From assembly GCA_018715585.1 (NCBI GenBank), contig DVLH01000309.1, forward strand, positions 1-10,898: a stretch of 10,898 nucleotides of DNA, given 5' to 3'. The stretch is from Candidatus Aphodomonas merdavium. Lineage in GTDB: Bacteria > Bacillota > Clostridia > Christensenellales > Aristaeellaceae. Below are positions 1-7,045 of this stretch, piece by piece. The notes under the pieces were generated by a model. The model was not told the DNA's origin, made no database searches, and saw nothing but the letters and a program-made list of their open reading frames with translations. Within the stretch, counting starts at the first letter, position 1; the number at the start of each line of letters is the position of its first letter. Made by a program: the position numbers and the translations under genes.

Positions 1-684
1 ATCTTGGTTGTCGAAGACGACTTGCCAGTGCACAACCTAATTGTTACCACGCTTAAGGCGCACGCATACCGCTATCTATCCGCAAGAGATGGTGAAACGG
101 CCATCCTGGAGGCAACCTCGCATAATCCGGATATTATCCTGCTCGATCTGGGACTGCCAGATTTGGATGGCGTGGAGATTATCAAACGCGTGCGCGCATG
201 GTCGAATGTGCCGATCATCGTTATCAGCGCTCGCAGCGAGGATCAGGATAAGATTGGCGCGCTGGATGCAGGAGCGGATGATTATTTGACCAAGCCGTTT
301 TCCGTGGATGAATTGTTGGCACGGCTGCGCGTTACGCAGCGGCGCATCGCAGCGATGCAACCGGATGCGGCGGCGGACGCGGTGTTTACCAATGGAAAAC
401 TGCGCGTCGATTATGCGGCGGGTTGCGCTTTTTTGGACGGCCAGGAGCTTCACCTGACACCCATCGAGTATAAGTTGCTCTGCCTGCTTTCCCGAAACGT
501 TGGAAAGGTGCTCACCCATAGCTTTTTGACGCAAAAAATCTGGGGAAGCAGTTGGGACAATGATGTTGCCTCCTTGCGCGTTTTTATGGCAACGCTGCGA
601 AAAAAGATCGAATCTGCGCCTGATTCCCCGCAGTTTATTCAAACGCATATCAGCGTGGGGTATCGGATGATGAAGGTGGATTGA
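1..684 (+). CDS. kdpE: KdpE-like response regulator, OmpR/PhoB family (5' end outside window)
   Basis: This is a two-component response regulator, a cytoplasmic DNA-binding protein normally phosphorylated by a sensor kinase. KdpE with KdpD controls the high-affinity potassium ATPase KdpFABC. The reading frame is open from base 1 (ILVVEDD), so only the first few codons are missing. The receiver domain shows the acidic pair EDD near the N-terminus, the phosphoacceptor Asp at about residue 49 in LLDLGLPDLDG, and the conserved Lys in TKPF at about residue 98. A winged-helix DNA-binding domain follows (LTPIEYKLL, LRVFMATLRKKIE, ending ISVGYRMM). Overall length, about 227 residues, is normal for KdpE. 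The LRVFMATLRKKIE segment and the GYRM ending resemble KdpE more than PhoB. A sensor kinase gene probably lies just upstream, outside the window. Family is certain; the KdpE subgroup is likely but rests on recalled motifs. Confidence 0.87.
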   Translation: MLVVEDDLPVHNLIVTTLKAHAYRYLSARDGETAILEATSHNPDIILLDLGLPDLDGVEIIKRVRAWSNVPIIVISARSEDQDKIGALDAGADDYLTKPFSVDELLARLRVTQRRIAAMQPDAAADAVFTNGKLRVDYAAGCAFLDGQELHLTPIEYKLLCLLSRNVGKVLTHSFLTQKIWGSSWDNDVASLRVFMATLRKKIESAPDSPQFIQTHISVGYRMMKVD

Positions 685-787
685 GCTGGGAAATCAAACG
701 GTGGGCTGTATTTTGTTGCGAGGGAACGGCGGGAAAGGGCTGCCGCTTGGACGGGAAGGCGCCGAGCCATGGAAAGCCTTTTCTTTT

Positions 788-821
788 TCCCTTGAGATGG
801 ATGAAGGGATTGCGTTTTTTT
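788..821 (+). terminator. possible weak terminator downstream of kdpE
   Basis: A 6-bp stem (TCCCTT 788-793 with AAGGGA 804-809) with a 10-base loop is followed five bases later by a run of seven T (815-821). The stem is short and the gap to the T-run is long, so on its own this is weak. It precedes a much better terminator at 861-885. Confidence 0.3.
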
Positions 822-860
822 ACGGATGAACGCTCTCCCTGCAAGTTTTGCTGACGGAAG

Positions 861-885
861 AAGCGGCCTTCGTGGCTGCTTTTTT
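861..885 (+). terminator. rho-independent terminator of the kdpE transcript
   Basis: AAGCGGCC (861-868) pairs with GGCTGCTT (874-881), with one G-T wobble and a 5-base loop TTCGT. The 3' arm runs directly into a T-tract ending at 885. This is a canonical intrinsic terminator on the plus strand, about 180 bases after the kdpE stop, with no gene seen between. Confidence 0.8.
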
Positions 886-1527
886 AATTCAGGGCTGTAG
901 CCTTAGCGAAAGCGGGACCACCTTCAGCAGAGGAGGACAGAAGAGCATGGATCAGGATGCGACGCCTGGCGATATTCAACGGATGGGAAGATGCGGCCCA
1001 AAGAATGCGGCATTGGAATTTTGTGAATAGGGCTTGAAAGGGCCACACAGCGGAGGACGCGTGCGCAGAAAGCATCGCTTGGATACCGGGGAAAGAAACG
1101 CAATCCATACGGTTGTGGAGAAAGGACCGGTGGAGGGACGACAACAAGGAAGCCCCGCGTTTGGCGGCATGAGCATTGGAAGCCGGGATCTGGCCGTTCC
1201 AATCCGGCGCCCTCCGGCAAAGGCGGGAGACAGCGGGGGGATCGTTCCTGGAGGAGAGGGCAGGGAAAGGGATTTTCGCTCCCCCTCCTGCTGACGGAAA
1301 CCAGTGGCCGCACGCGTTTGCCAAAGCAGTTTTGTTGGCTGGCGTGTTCTTGTTTTGCGGTTTTTACGTTTGCTGTGCACTCACAAAGCTGGTTTTCTTT
1401 CCGGCCTGTCCGGAGATAATTGGGGTTTGCTAAAGGCTTGCCTCGGGGAAGTGACGGTCAGGGTACGGTACACCGAAGCAACGCGGCAGAGGATTTTGCA
1501 CGCTGCAAGGGATTAGGATGGAAGGGG

Positions 1528-2208
1528 CTAGAGCGTATCGCGGTAACGGGTGAGTGCGTCAAGGCTGGCAAGATACCAATCGCCTCCTTGGCGCAGGAGG
1601 AGTCCTTCGTCGCGCAGGGATTTGAAGACAAGCCGGACTTCTTCTGCTGCGCCGCCCAGCATTTGGGACAGGGAAAGGGGGCCTTCCGGTTCATGAATGC
1701 GCACCATCCCGTCGCGGTTTTGCGCCTGGCGTGCGGTCAGGCGGAGCAGGAAATCGCATGCGTTCCACGCGGCGCTGTGGTTGCGCGCGTTGCGGGCTTG
1801 TTCCATCGCACAGGTGCAGTTAAGGGCGACGGCTTCGGCATAGGCGGCTGCGGCGTCCGGCGATGCATGTATGGCCTGCCGCAGCGCTTGGCGCGGGATG
1901 CAGCTGAGGCGGCATGGCGCTAGCGTGCGCAGCATGAGCGGCGCAGGCTTGTCGAGCAGCACGCTGGCGGCGAGGAAGAAACAGCCGGGGCCCATCAGGC
2001 TTTCGACGTGCTCTTCGGCAGCGGTGGAACGCCCATAGCCCGCTACATACCCGCTCAGCACGGCATAGCAACAGGAAGCAAGTTCGCCGCGATGGCATAG
2101 GATTTCGCCGCGCGCAAACGCTTTTTCCTCCCCGAGCGGGACGAGCGCCGCAACAGGAACCTGCGGGAGCAGAAAGGGGAGCAGCACATAAGCAGAACGA
2201 TCCGTCAT
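1528..2208 (-). CDS. Crp/Fnr-family transcriptional regulator, cysteine-rich
   Basis: A 226-residue cytoplasmic regulator of the Crp/Fnr superfamily. The N-terminal part is a cyclic-nucleotide-binding-like beta-roll (GEILCHRGE at 35-42, SLMGPGCFFLAASVLL at 70-85, then a long dimer helix around 105-145). The C-terminal part is a winged helix (LSLSQMLGGAAEEV at 168-181, FKSLRDEGLLL at 185-195). I chose the ATG at 2206-2208 because GGAGG lies a normal distance upstream and a 17-base-spaced promoter precedes it; the longer upstream frame has no such signal. The recognition helix is unusual: the common S-R-E-T-V-S-R pattern is replaced by A-A-E-E-V-R-L. Nine cysteines (38, 46, 47, 76, 99, 103, 131, 133, 151) suggest redox, Fe-S or metal sensing, but no canonical FNR cysteine cluster is seen at the extreme N-terminus. 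It is divergent from the transporter-XdhC operon and is its likely regulator (inference). Confidence 0.86.
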   Translation of the reverse strand: MTDRSAYVLLPFLLPQVPVAALVPLGEEKAFARGEILCHRGELASCCYAVLSGYVAGYGRSTAAEEHVESLMGPGCFFLAASVLLDKPAPLMLRTLAPCRLSCIPRQALRQAIHASPDAAAAYAEAVALNCTCAMEQARNARNHSAAWNACDFLLRLTARQAQNRDGMVRIHEPEGPLSLSQMLGGAAEEVRLVFKSLRDEGLLLRQGGDWYLASLDALTRYRDTL

Positions 2209-2230
2209 ATCTTGCGCCTCCTTTAATCGT

Positions 2231-2259
2231 AGTGTAACAAAGGATGCGAGAAGAATCAA
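2231..2259 (-). promoter_or_regulatory. promoter of the Crp/Fnr-family gene
   Basis: Read on the minus strand: TTGATT (2259-2254) as the -35 element, 17 bases, then TACACT (2236-2231) as the -10 element. Each matches four of six consensus positions. It sits about 22 bases upstream of the ATG and just before the GGAGG ribosome binding site. Confidence 0.6.
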
Positions 2260-2310
2260 ACCATTTTTCTTGAAAGGGGAAACAGGTTGCGTTGTTTTTG
2301 TGTGCCGCGC

Positions 2311-2339
2311 TTGCACGGGGGGAAAGATTGATTTATAAT
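2311..2339 (+). promoter_or_regulatory. promoter of the FecCD-XdhC operon
   Basis: TTGCAC (2311-2316) as a weak -35, an exact 17-base spacer, and a perfect TATAAT (2334-2339). GTGC (2302-2305) and GCAC (2313-2316) form a short inverted repeat overlapping the -35, a possible regulator site. The predicted start falls near 2346, leaving a leader of about 47 bases to the chosen ATG at 2393. The weak -35 with a perfect -10 would suit activation by the divergent Crp/Fnr protein (inference). Confidence 0.6.
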
Positions 2340-2392
2340 TTTGCGAAATGGAGCACATGCATGAAGAGGCGTGCGAAGGAGGTGCTTGCGGC

Positions 2393-3433
2393 ATGCACGG
2401 GAAAGGCGGCACGCGGACGACGGCATCGTCTCGGCGCGCGGCGGTGTGCATCACGGTGCTGTGTGTGGCGCTGCTGCTTGTGTTCCTCCTTTCGTTCGTT
2501 TTGGGCCGTTACGATGTGCCGGTGATGGATGTCGTGCGCATTTTGCTCTCGCGCGTTTTCCCGCTAGAGAGTACGTGGGAGCGCAATATGGAAATTGTGG
2601 TGTTGAACGTGCGCTTGCCGCGCATTGCGCTGGTGTGCCTTGTAGGCTGCTCGCTGGCGGCGGCGGGCACGAGCTATCAGAGCGTCTTTCAAAACCCAAT
2701 GGCCTCGCCCGACCTGCTCGGGGCGACGTCGGGCGCGTGCTTTGGCGCGGCGCTTGCCATTTTGCTCAACGCCAGCCGGCGCATGACGGTGCTCTCAGCG
2801 TTTGCGTTTAGCTTGGCAGTTGTTATGGCCGTCTATCTCATTGGCCAACGCGCGCGCGGAAACCCTATTGTGAGCATGGTGCTTGTGGGCGTGATGATCT
2901 CATCGCTGTTTTCAGCGGGAACATCGTATATCAAGCTGGTGGCGGATACTACAAACCAATTGCCGGAAATCACTTACTGGTTGATGGGCAGCTTTTCGGG
3001 GGCGAACAAGGCGGACGTTGCGTTTGCATGGTTGCCGGTGGCCGCTGGGCTTATCCCGCTTTTGCTGGTGCGTTGGCGGATTAACCTGCTGAGCGTCGGA
3101 GAGGAGGATGCGCGGGCGCTGGGCGTGAACACGGGCGCGCTGCGCCTTGTGGTAATCGTCTGTTCGACGCTGGTTACGGCAGCGAGCGTGGCCGTCAGCG
3201 GGATGATCGGTTGGGTTGGGCTGGTGATCCCGCACCTGTGCCGCAAGCTGGTGTGAAACGATTGCCGCTATTTGCTGCCGGCGAGCATGGTCTTTGGCGC
3301 GTTATTTTTGCTGCTCGTGGATAACGCGTGCCGCAACCTGCTTGCGACAGAGATCCCCATCGGCATCTTGACGGCGTGCATTGGCGCCCCGTTTTTCGTT
3401 TTCCTCATGATGCGCAAGGATGTGTCGCTATAA
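2393..3433 (+). pseudogene. FecCD-family ABC transporter permease, interrupted by an in-frame TGA
   Basis: Inner-membrane permease of a type II (BtuCD/FecCD-like) ABC importer for iron chelates, cobalamin, or in some systems molybdate. Family motifs are clear: LPRIALVCLVGCSLAAAG, QNPMASPDLLG, the cytoplasmic GWVGLVIPHLCR loop, and IPIGILTACIGAPFF near the end. ATG 2393 is preferred because AAGGAGGTG (2376-2384) lies 10 bases upstream; in-frame ATGs at 2348 and 2357 lack this and sit at the predicted transcript start. Codon 288 is TGA (3254-3256). The same frame then encodes 58 more family-like residues (NDCRYLLPAS...) to TAA at 3431-3433. Without the TGA the protein would be about 346 residues, normal for the family. 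Truncation removes the last two membrane helices. The family usually has Gly here, so GGA to TGA is the simplest event; sequencing error is possible. Confidence 0.88.
3254..3256 (+). other. in-frame TGA within the permease gene
   Basis: TGA follows the codons for RKLV and precedes those for NDCRYLLPAS, with no frame change on either side. The base after it is A. One base change from GGA (Gly) would create it. Neighbouring genes end in TGA, so global recoding of TGA is excluded. Confidence 0.9.
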
Positions 3434-4209
3434 TGCTGGAGGTTCACAAGCTTTGTTTTGCCTTTCGCCAGCGGGAGGTGTTTGCAAACGTCAGCTTCCG
3501 GGCGGAACCCGGGGAGCTGTTGGCTGTGCTGGGCCCTAACGGCGCGGGCAAGAGCACGCTGTTTCGCTGCATTCTCGGCTTTGTCGGGGGATATGAGGGG
3601 ACTGTGCGCGTCAATGGCGCCGATACGCGGAAAATTTCGCCGCGCAAACTCGCTGCCCTGCTGGCCTATATTCCCCAAGGCCATCGCCCTGCGTTTGGCT
3701 ATACGGCGCTGGATATGGTGCTGATGGGCGTGACGCATGAGTTGCCGTTGCTGGCGAGTCCGCGGGCACGGCAGGTGGAGCGGGCGCGCGAGGCGATGGC
3801 GCGCGTGGGCATTGAAGCGCTGGCGGACCGGGATTTCACGCGGCTGAGCGGAGGCGAGCAGCAGCTGGTGCTGATCGCCCGCGGGCTGGCGCAGCGCTCC
3901 GGCATCCTGATCATGGACGAGCCGACGGCGAGCCTGGATTATGGTAATCAGATCCGCGTGCTCCAGCGCGTGCGCGAGCTGGCGGAAGAAGGATATACCG
4001 TGCTTTTGTCCACCCATAACCCGCAGCATGCGCTGACGTTTTCCCACCGGGTGTTGGCGCTGTCGCACGGCCGCGTGGCGGCGCTGGGAACTGCCCAGGA
4101 GGCGCTGACGGAGGAGCTGATCCGCACGCTGTATGGTGTGGAGGCGCATTTTTTGCAGACGCCGCAAGGAACGGTGATCGTATCTGCCGGGGAAGTGAGG
4201 CAGCCGTGA
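3433..4209 (+). CDS. ABC transporter ATPase, FecE/BtuD type
   Basis: A 258-residue ATP-binding subunit that powers import through the adjacent FecCD-type permease at the cytoplasmic membrane face. All catalytic motifs are intact: Walker A GPNGAGKST at 34-42, Q-loop Gln82 in YIPQGH, signature LSGGEQQ at 138-144, Walker B ILIMDEP at 158-164, D-loop SLD at 167-169, and the switch His195 in STHN. The YIPQGH Q-loop and the overall length fit the iron-chelate/cobalamin group. ATG 3433 shares one base with the permease TAA (TAATG), indicating translational coupling. The ribosome binding site is poor (AAGGATG), so the premature TGA 177 bases upstream in the permease could reduce translation here. The longer upstream frame is simply the permease region read in another frame. 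Confidence 0.95.
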   Translation: MLEVHKLCFAFRQREVFANVSFRAEPGELLAVLGPNGAGKSTLFRCILGFVGGYEGTVRVNGADTRKISPRKLAALLAYIPQGHRPAFGYTALDMVLMGVTHELPLLASPRARQVERAREAMARVGIEALADRDFTRLSGGEQQLVLIARGLAQRSGILIMDEPTASLDYGNQIRVLQRVRELAEEGYTVLLSTHNPQHALTFSHRVLALSHGRVAALGTAQEALTEELIRTLYGVEAHFLQTPQGTVIVSAGEVRQP

Positions 4210-4925
4210 GCGGGCGATGGGACGCGCAAAGGATCCGCTTTTTGCAGGAAGCGGCGGAGAGGGCGCAGTTTCATGCGGAGCTGGCGCAGCAGATCGTGCT
4301 GCATCTCGGCGGCTGCCGGACGCTGCTGGATGCCGGTTGTGGCCTCGGCTACCTCAGCCTTGCGCTGGCGCCCTATGTCGAGCGCATCACCGCCGCTGAT
4401 CGCGATGAAAACGCGCTGCGCTTCCTTGCGCGCCAATGCACGGAAAAGGGCGTGACGAACATCGCGATTCACTGCGGAGCGTTGGAAGCGTTCCGGCCGG
4501 CGCAGCCGTTCGATGCCGCTGTCTTTTGCCTTTTCGGCCAGACGGAGCAGGCGTTTTTGCTGGCAAAGCGCCTCTGCCGCCGGAAGGCCGTTTTCATCAA
4601 GCGCAACGAAGCGTTCCGACGCTTTAGCGCCGAAAAAGCGGCTGTGCGGCCGCAAAACGGTTATGCGCAGGCAGTGGCGTTTTTGCGTGAGCGCGGCGTG
4701 CCTTTTTTTGCGCAAGAGGTTTGTGCCTCGCTGGACCAGCCCCTTCGCAGCGTGGAGGATGCACGGCGGTTCCTGTCGCTGTATAACCGGCCGCAAGCGG
4801 TCGATGCCATGAGCAACGAGGTGCTGCGCGCGGCGCTCGTTGAAACGGGAGAGGCGGAGTTTCCGTACTTGCTGCCAGGGGCGCGGCGGCTGGGAATGAT
4901 CGTGCTGGACGCGCAAGCGTTGTGA
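4206..4925 (+). CDS. class I SAM-dependent methyltransferase in the transporter operon
   Basis: A 239-residue cytoplasmic protein with a Rossmann-like SAM-binding fold. Motif I is LLDAGCGLGYL at 40-50. The acidic end of strand 2, expected to bind the SAM ribose, lies in ITAADRDENA at 61-70. A GALEAF segment (91-96) and FDAAVFCLFG (102-111) match later core strands. The start is GTG 4206, overlapping the ATPase stop by four bases (GTGA), typical of coupled translation. The C-terminal half (HFxR-like RFSAEK, then RSVEDARRFLSLYNR) is not one I can assign to a substrate. It has no membrane segment. Its position between transporter genes suggests modification of a metallophore, chelate or cofactor precursor linked to the transported ligand, but that is inference; substrate is unknown. 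Confidence 0.87.
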   Translation: MSGRWDAQRIRFLQEAAERAQFHAELAQQIVLHLGGCRTLLDAGCGLGYLSLALAPYVERITAADRDENALRFLARQCTEKGVTNIAIHCGALEAFRPAQPFDAAVFCLFGQTEQAFLLAKRLCRRKAVFIKRNEAFRRFSAEKAAVRPQNGYAQAVAFLRERGVPFFAQEVCASLDQPLRSVEDARRFLSLYNRPQAVDAMSNEVLRAALVETGEAEFPYLLPGARRLGMIVLDAQAL

Positions 4926-4953
4926 AAGGAAAACGGACAAGGAGGAAAAAAGG

Positions 4954-5988
4954 ATGAAAAAACTGCTTGCCATCGTGTTGGCGGCCTGTCTGCTTTGGGG
5001 CGGCACGGCGTTGGCGGAGGAAAGCCGCGTATTCGTCGATTCCGTCGGGCGCGAGGTGGAATTGCCTGCCGAGATCACAAAAATCGCTGTTTCCGGGCCG
5101 CTGGCGCAGATCGTCGTCTTTGCACTGGCGCCGGAGATGCTCGTGGGCATCGCCAACGCATGGGACCCGAGCGCAGAGGCATATTTGCCCACGGAATACT
5201 ATAACCTGCCGCTGCTGGGCCAGCTCTATGGCGGGCAGGGCGAGCTAAACCTGGAGACGCTGCTGGCCACGGGGGCACAGGTGGTCGTGGATGTGGGCGA
5301 GCCCAAAGGCAGCATCGTGGAGGACCTGGACGCGCTGCAGGAGCAGGTGGGCATCCCGTTTGTGCATATTTCTGCCTATACCAAGAGCATGGGGGAGACC
5401 TACCGGGCGCTGGGCGAGCTGCTTGGCAAGCAGGAAGAGGCGGAGGCGCTGGCGAGCTATTGCGAGGACGTCTACGCGCGCGCCGAAGCCATCGCCGCAA
5501 GCGTGGAAAAAGTAAACCTGCTCTACATCACGGGGACAGAGGGGCTCCATGTGATCGCCAAGGATTCCTACCACTCAGAGGTGATCGACCTGTTGAGCAA
5601 CAACCTGGCCGTGCTGGAAGACCCTTCCTCCAAGGGGACGGGCAACGCGGTGGATATGGAGCAGATCCTCCGCTGGAACCCGGATTATATCCTCTTTGCG
5701 CCGGATAGCATCTACGCCACCGTGGGAGAGGATCCCAACTGGCAAACGGTGACGGCCATCGAAAACGGCGACTATTATGAGGTGCCGCTGGGGCCGTATA
5801 ACTGGATGGGCTTCCCGCCCTCCGTGCAGCGCCTGCTCGGCATGATGTGGATGGCGAAGCTGCTCTATCCGCAGGCGGCCGGGTATGACCTTTACGAAGA
5901 GGTGGCGCAGTATTTCCGGCTGTTTTATCATTGCGATTTGACGCAGGAGCAGTACGGCGCGCTGGTCGCCAACTCCATCGGCAAATAA
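4954..5988 (+). CDS. periplasmic substrate-binding protein of a FecCD-type importer
   Basis: A 344-residue Peripla_BP_2-type binding protein that delivers ligand to the permease. It starts at ATG 4954 with AAGGAGG just upstream. Residues 1-21 form a signal peptide (MKKLLAIVLAACLLWGG, cleavage likely after ALA at 19-21). The mature part begins with VFVDSVGREVELP, the usual first strand of the class, and has the expected two-lobe pattern (ETLLATGAQVVVDVGEP around 103-119; QILRWNPDYILFAP around 232-245). The segment GPYNWMGFPPSVQRLLG (about 285-301) lines the region where related proteins bind ligand; aromatic residues there are notable. No cysteine follows the cleavage site, so lipid anchoring is doubtful. 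Ligand could be an iron chelate, cobalamin-like compound, or molybdate/tungstate as in MolBCA; the XdhC neighbour favours a molybdenum link, weakly. Confidence 0.9.
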   Translation: MKKLLAIVLAACLLWGGTALAEESRVFVDSVGREVELPAEITKIAVSGPLAQIVVFALAPEMLVGIANAWDPSAEAYLPTEYYNLPLLGQLYGGQGELNLETLLATGAQVVVDVGEPKGSIVEDLDALQEQVGIPFVHISAYTKSMGETYRALGELLGKQEEAEALASYCEDVYARAEAIAASVEKVNLLYITGTEGLHVIAKDSYHSEVIDLLSNNLAVLEDPSSKGTGNAVDMEQILRWNPDYILFAPDSIYATVGEDPNWQTVTAIENGDYYEVPLGPYNWMGFPPSVQRLLGMMWMAKLLYPQAAGYDLYEEVAQYFRLFYHCDLTQEQYGALVANSIGK

Positions 5989-6016
5989 GCGCCGGAAAGA
6001 AAGGGGGCCGCGGGGA

Positions 6017-7039
6017 ATGCAGGCGGTTTTTGCCAAACTCCTTTATGAAATGGAAAAGGGGCACGATACGGTCCTGGTTACGGTAACGCGGGCGAGCGGC
6101 TCGACGCCCCGCGGCGCAGGGGCGATGATGCTCGTGGGGCCGGGCGGCCGCGAGGTTGGCACCATCGGTGGGGGCGGCGTGGAAATGCGCGCAGAGGAGC
6201 AGGCGCTGCGCTTGCTTTCGCGCAAAGCGTCCGCCGAGCAGGCGTTCCAGCTGCACGAGGGCGGCGCGGAGGACACGGGCATGCGCTGCGGAGGAGAAAT
6301 CACCGTGCTTTTTTCGTTCGTTTCGGCGCAGGATGCGCAGTGGCATGCCGTCGCGGCCGGAGCGATGCGCTGCTTTGAAGCGGGCAGCACGGCGTGGGTT
6401 GTGCAGCGCGCCGGAGGCGGGGCAAGCCTGCTGGGCCCGCAGGGCGTGCTGCTTGCAGGCGCACCCTGTCCGGATGCGGAGGCGCTTTCGCAGGGCGGCG
6501 GCGGGCGGATCGGCGGCTTTTTTTCGTTGCGGCTGGCCGTGGGGGAGCGCGCCGTCATCTTTGGCGCCGGTCACATTGCGCAGGCGCTGGTTCCGCTGCT
6601 GCGCAGCGTTGGGTTCCGGCCGGTCGTGTTTGACGACAGGCCTGCGCTGGCCGTTCCGGAGCGCTTTGCGGCGGCGGAAAAGGTGGTGCTGGGCGATTAT
6701 GGGCGCATCGCGGACGCGCTGCCGCTCACGGAGGAAGATTACATCGTGGTGATGACAAACGCCCATACGCACGACCTGCAGGTGGAACAGCAGGTTTTGC
6801 GCGAGCGCAGGCGCTATGTCGGCGTCATCGGCTCCAGGAAAAAGACGGCGGCCGTCAATGCCAGGCTGCGCGAGATGGGCGTGAGCGAGGAGCGGATTGC
6901 CAGCGTGCATACGCCGGTTGGTGTGGCCATTCGCGCGGTGACGCCGGCGGAAATCGCCGTGAGCATCGCTGCCGAGATGATCCTCGAGCGCGCGCTTTCC
7001 CGCGAAGGGGAGACGGGCGCGGGCAGCGTGGCGCAATAG
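6017..7039 (+). CDS. xdhC: XdhC/CoxI-family molybdenum hydroxylase maturation protein
   Basis: A 340-residue cytoplasmic protein. XdhC proteins bind molybdenum cofactor, help its sulfuration and insert it into xanthine dehydrogenase-type hydroxylases. The N-terminal XdhC/CoxI domain shows RASGSTPRGAGAMM (25-38), GTIGGGGVE (48-56) and MRCGGE (89-94). The C-terminal Rossmann domain starts with AVIFGAGHIAQAL (179-191), and continues with DDYxRI-like GDYGRIADAL (226-235), VMTNAHTHD (245-253), YVGVIGSRKK (267-276), and VHTPVGVAIRAVTPAEIAVSIAAEMI (297-322, read in two parts). The usual Gly after the GLDI-like segment is Arg306 here. It starts 28 bases after the binding-protein gene and 6 bases before the NTPase gene. 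No hydroxylase, sulfurase or cytidylyltransferase gene lies in the window, so its client is unknown. Confidence 0.92.
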   Translation: MQAVFAKLLYEMEKGHDTVLVTVTRASGSTPRGAGAMMLVGPGGREVGTIGGGGVEMRAEEQALRLLSRKASAEQAFQLHEGGAEDTGMRCGGEITVLFSFVSAQDAQWHAVAAGAMRCFEAGSTAWVVQRAGGGASLLGPQGVLLAGAPCPDAEALSQGGGGRIGGFFSLRLAVGERAVIFGAGHIAQALVPLLRSVGFRPVVFDDRPALAVPERFAAAEKVVLGDYGRIADALPLTEEDYIVVMTNAHTHDLQVEQQVLRERRRYVGVIGSRKKTAAVNARLREMGVSEERIASVHTPVGVAIRAVTPAEIAVSIAAEMILERALSREGETGAGSVAQ

Positions 7040-7045
7040 GCCACA

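Larger units (their letters stand above)
685..1527. other. long non-coding stretch between kdpE and the Crp/Fnr gene
   Basis: About 840 bases with no open reading frame that I can support. The short frames on both strands lack ribosome binding sites, recognisable motifs or normal composition. Apart from the terminators near its left end, it holds a small perfect hairpin, TCCGG-N5-CCGGA (1400-1414), and two related words in the same orientation: CCTTAGCGAAAGCGGGA at 901-917 and CCTCCGGCAAAGGCGGGA at 1211-1228. I could not match it to RNase P RNA, tmRNA, SRP RNA or a riboswitch from memory. It may be decayed coding DNA, an unrecognised structured RNA, or spacer. Confidence 0.5.

Noticed and set aside
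730..790. Molybdenum-cofactor riboswitch, suggested by a CGCCGAGCC word
   Set aside because: It is downstream of kdpE, far from the XdhC operon, and the rest of the conserved fold could not be traced.
884..1324. Minus-strand frames of 130-146 residues in the gene-free stretch
   Set aside because: Several overlapping frames are open at once, composition is Ser/Pro/Arg-rich, and none has a ribosome binding site or motif.
2209..2454. N-terminal extension of the Crp/Fnr protein to 308 residues
   Set aside because: The extension runs through both promoters and into the permease gene; the ATG at 2208 has an ideal ribosome binding site.
3254..3256. TGA read as glycine genome-wide (as in SR1/Gracilibacteria)
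   Set aside because: The response regulator, ABC ATPase, methyltransferase, NTPase-Nudix and metal ATPase genes all end in TGA at family-appropriate positions.
3254..3300. Selenocysteine at the permease TGA
   Set aside because: Sec usually replaces Cys, whereas the family has Gly here. The DNA after the TGA gives only a 6-bp stem with an 11-base loop, without a recognisable bacterial SECIS loop. A nonsense mutation is simpler.
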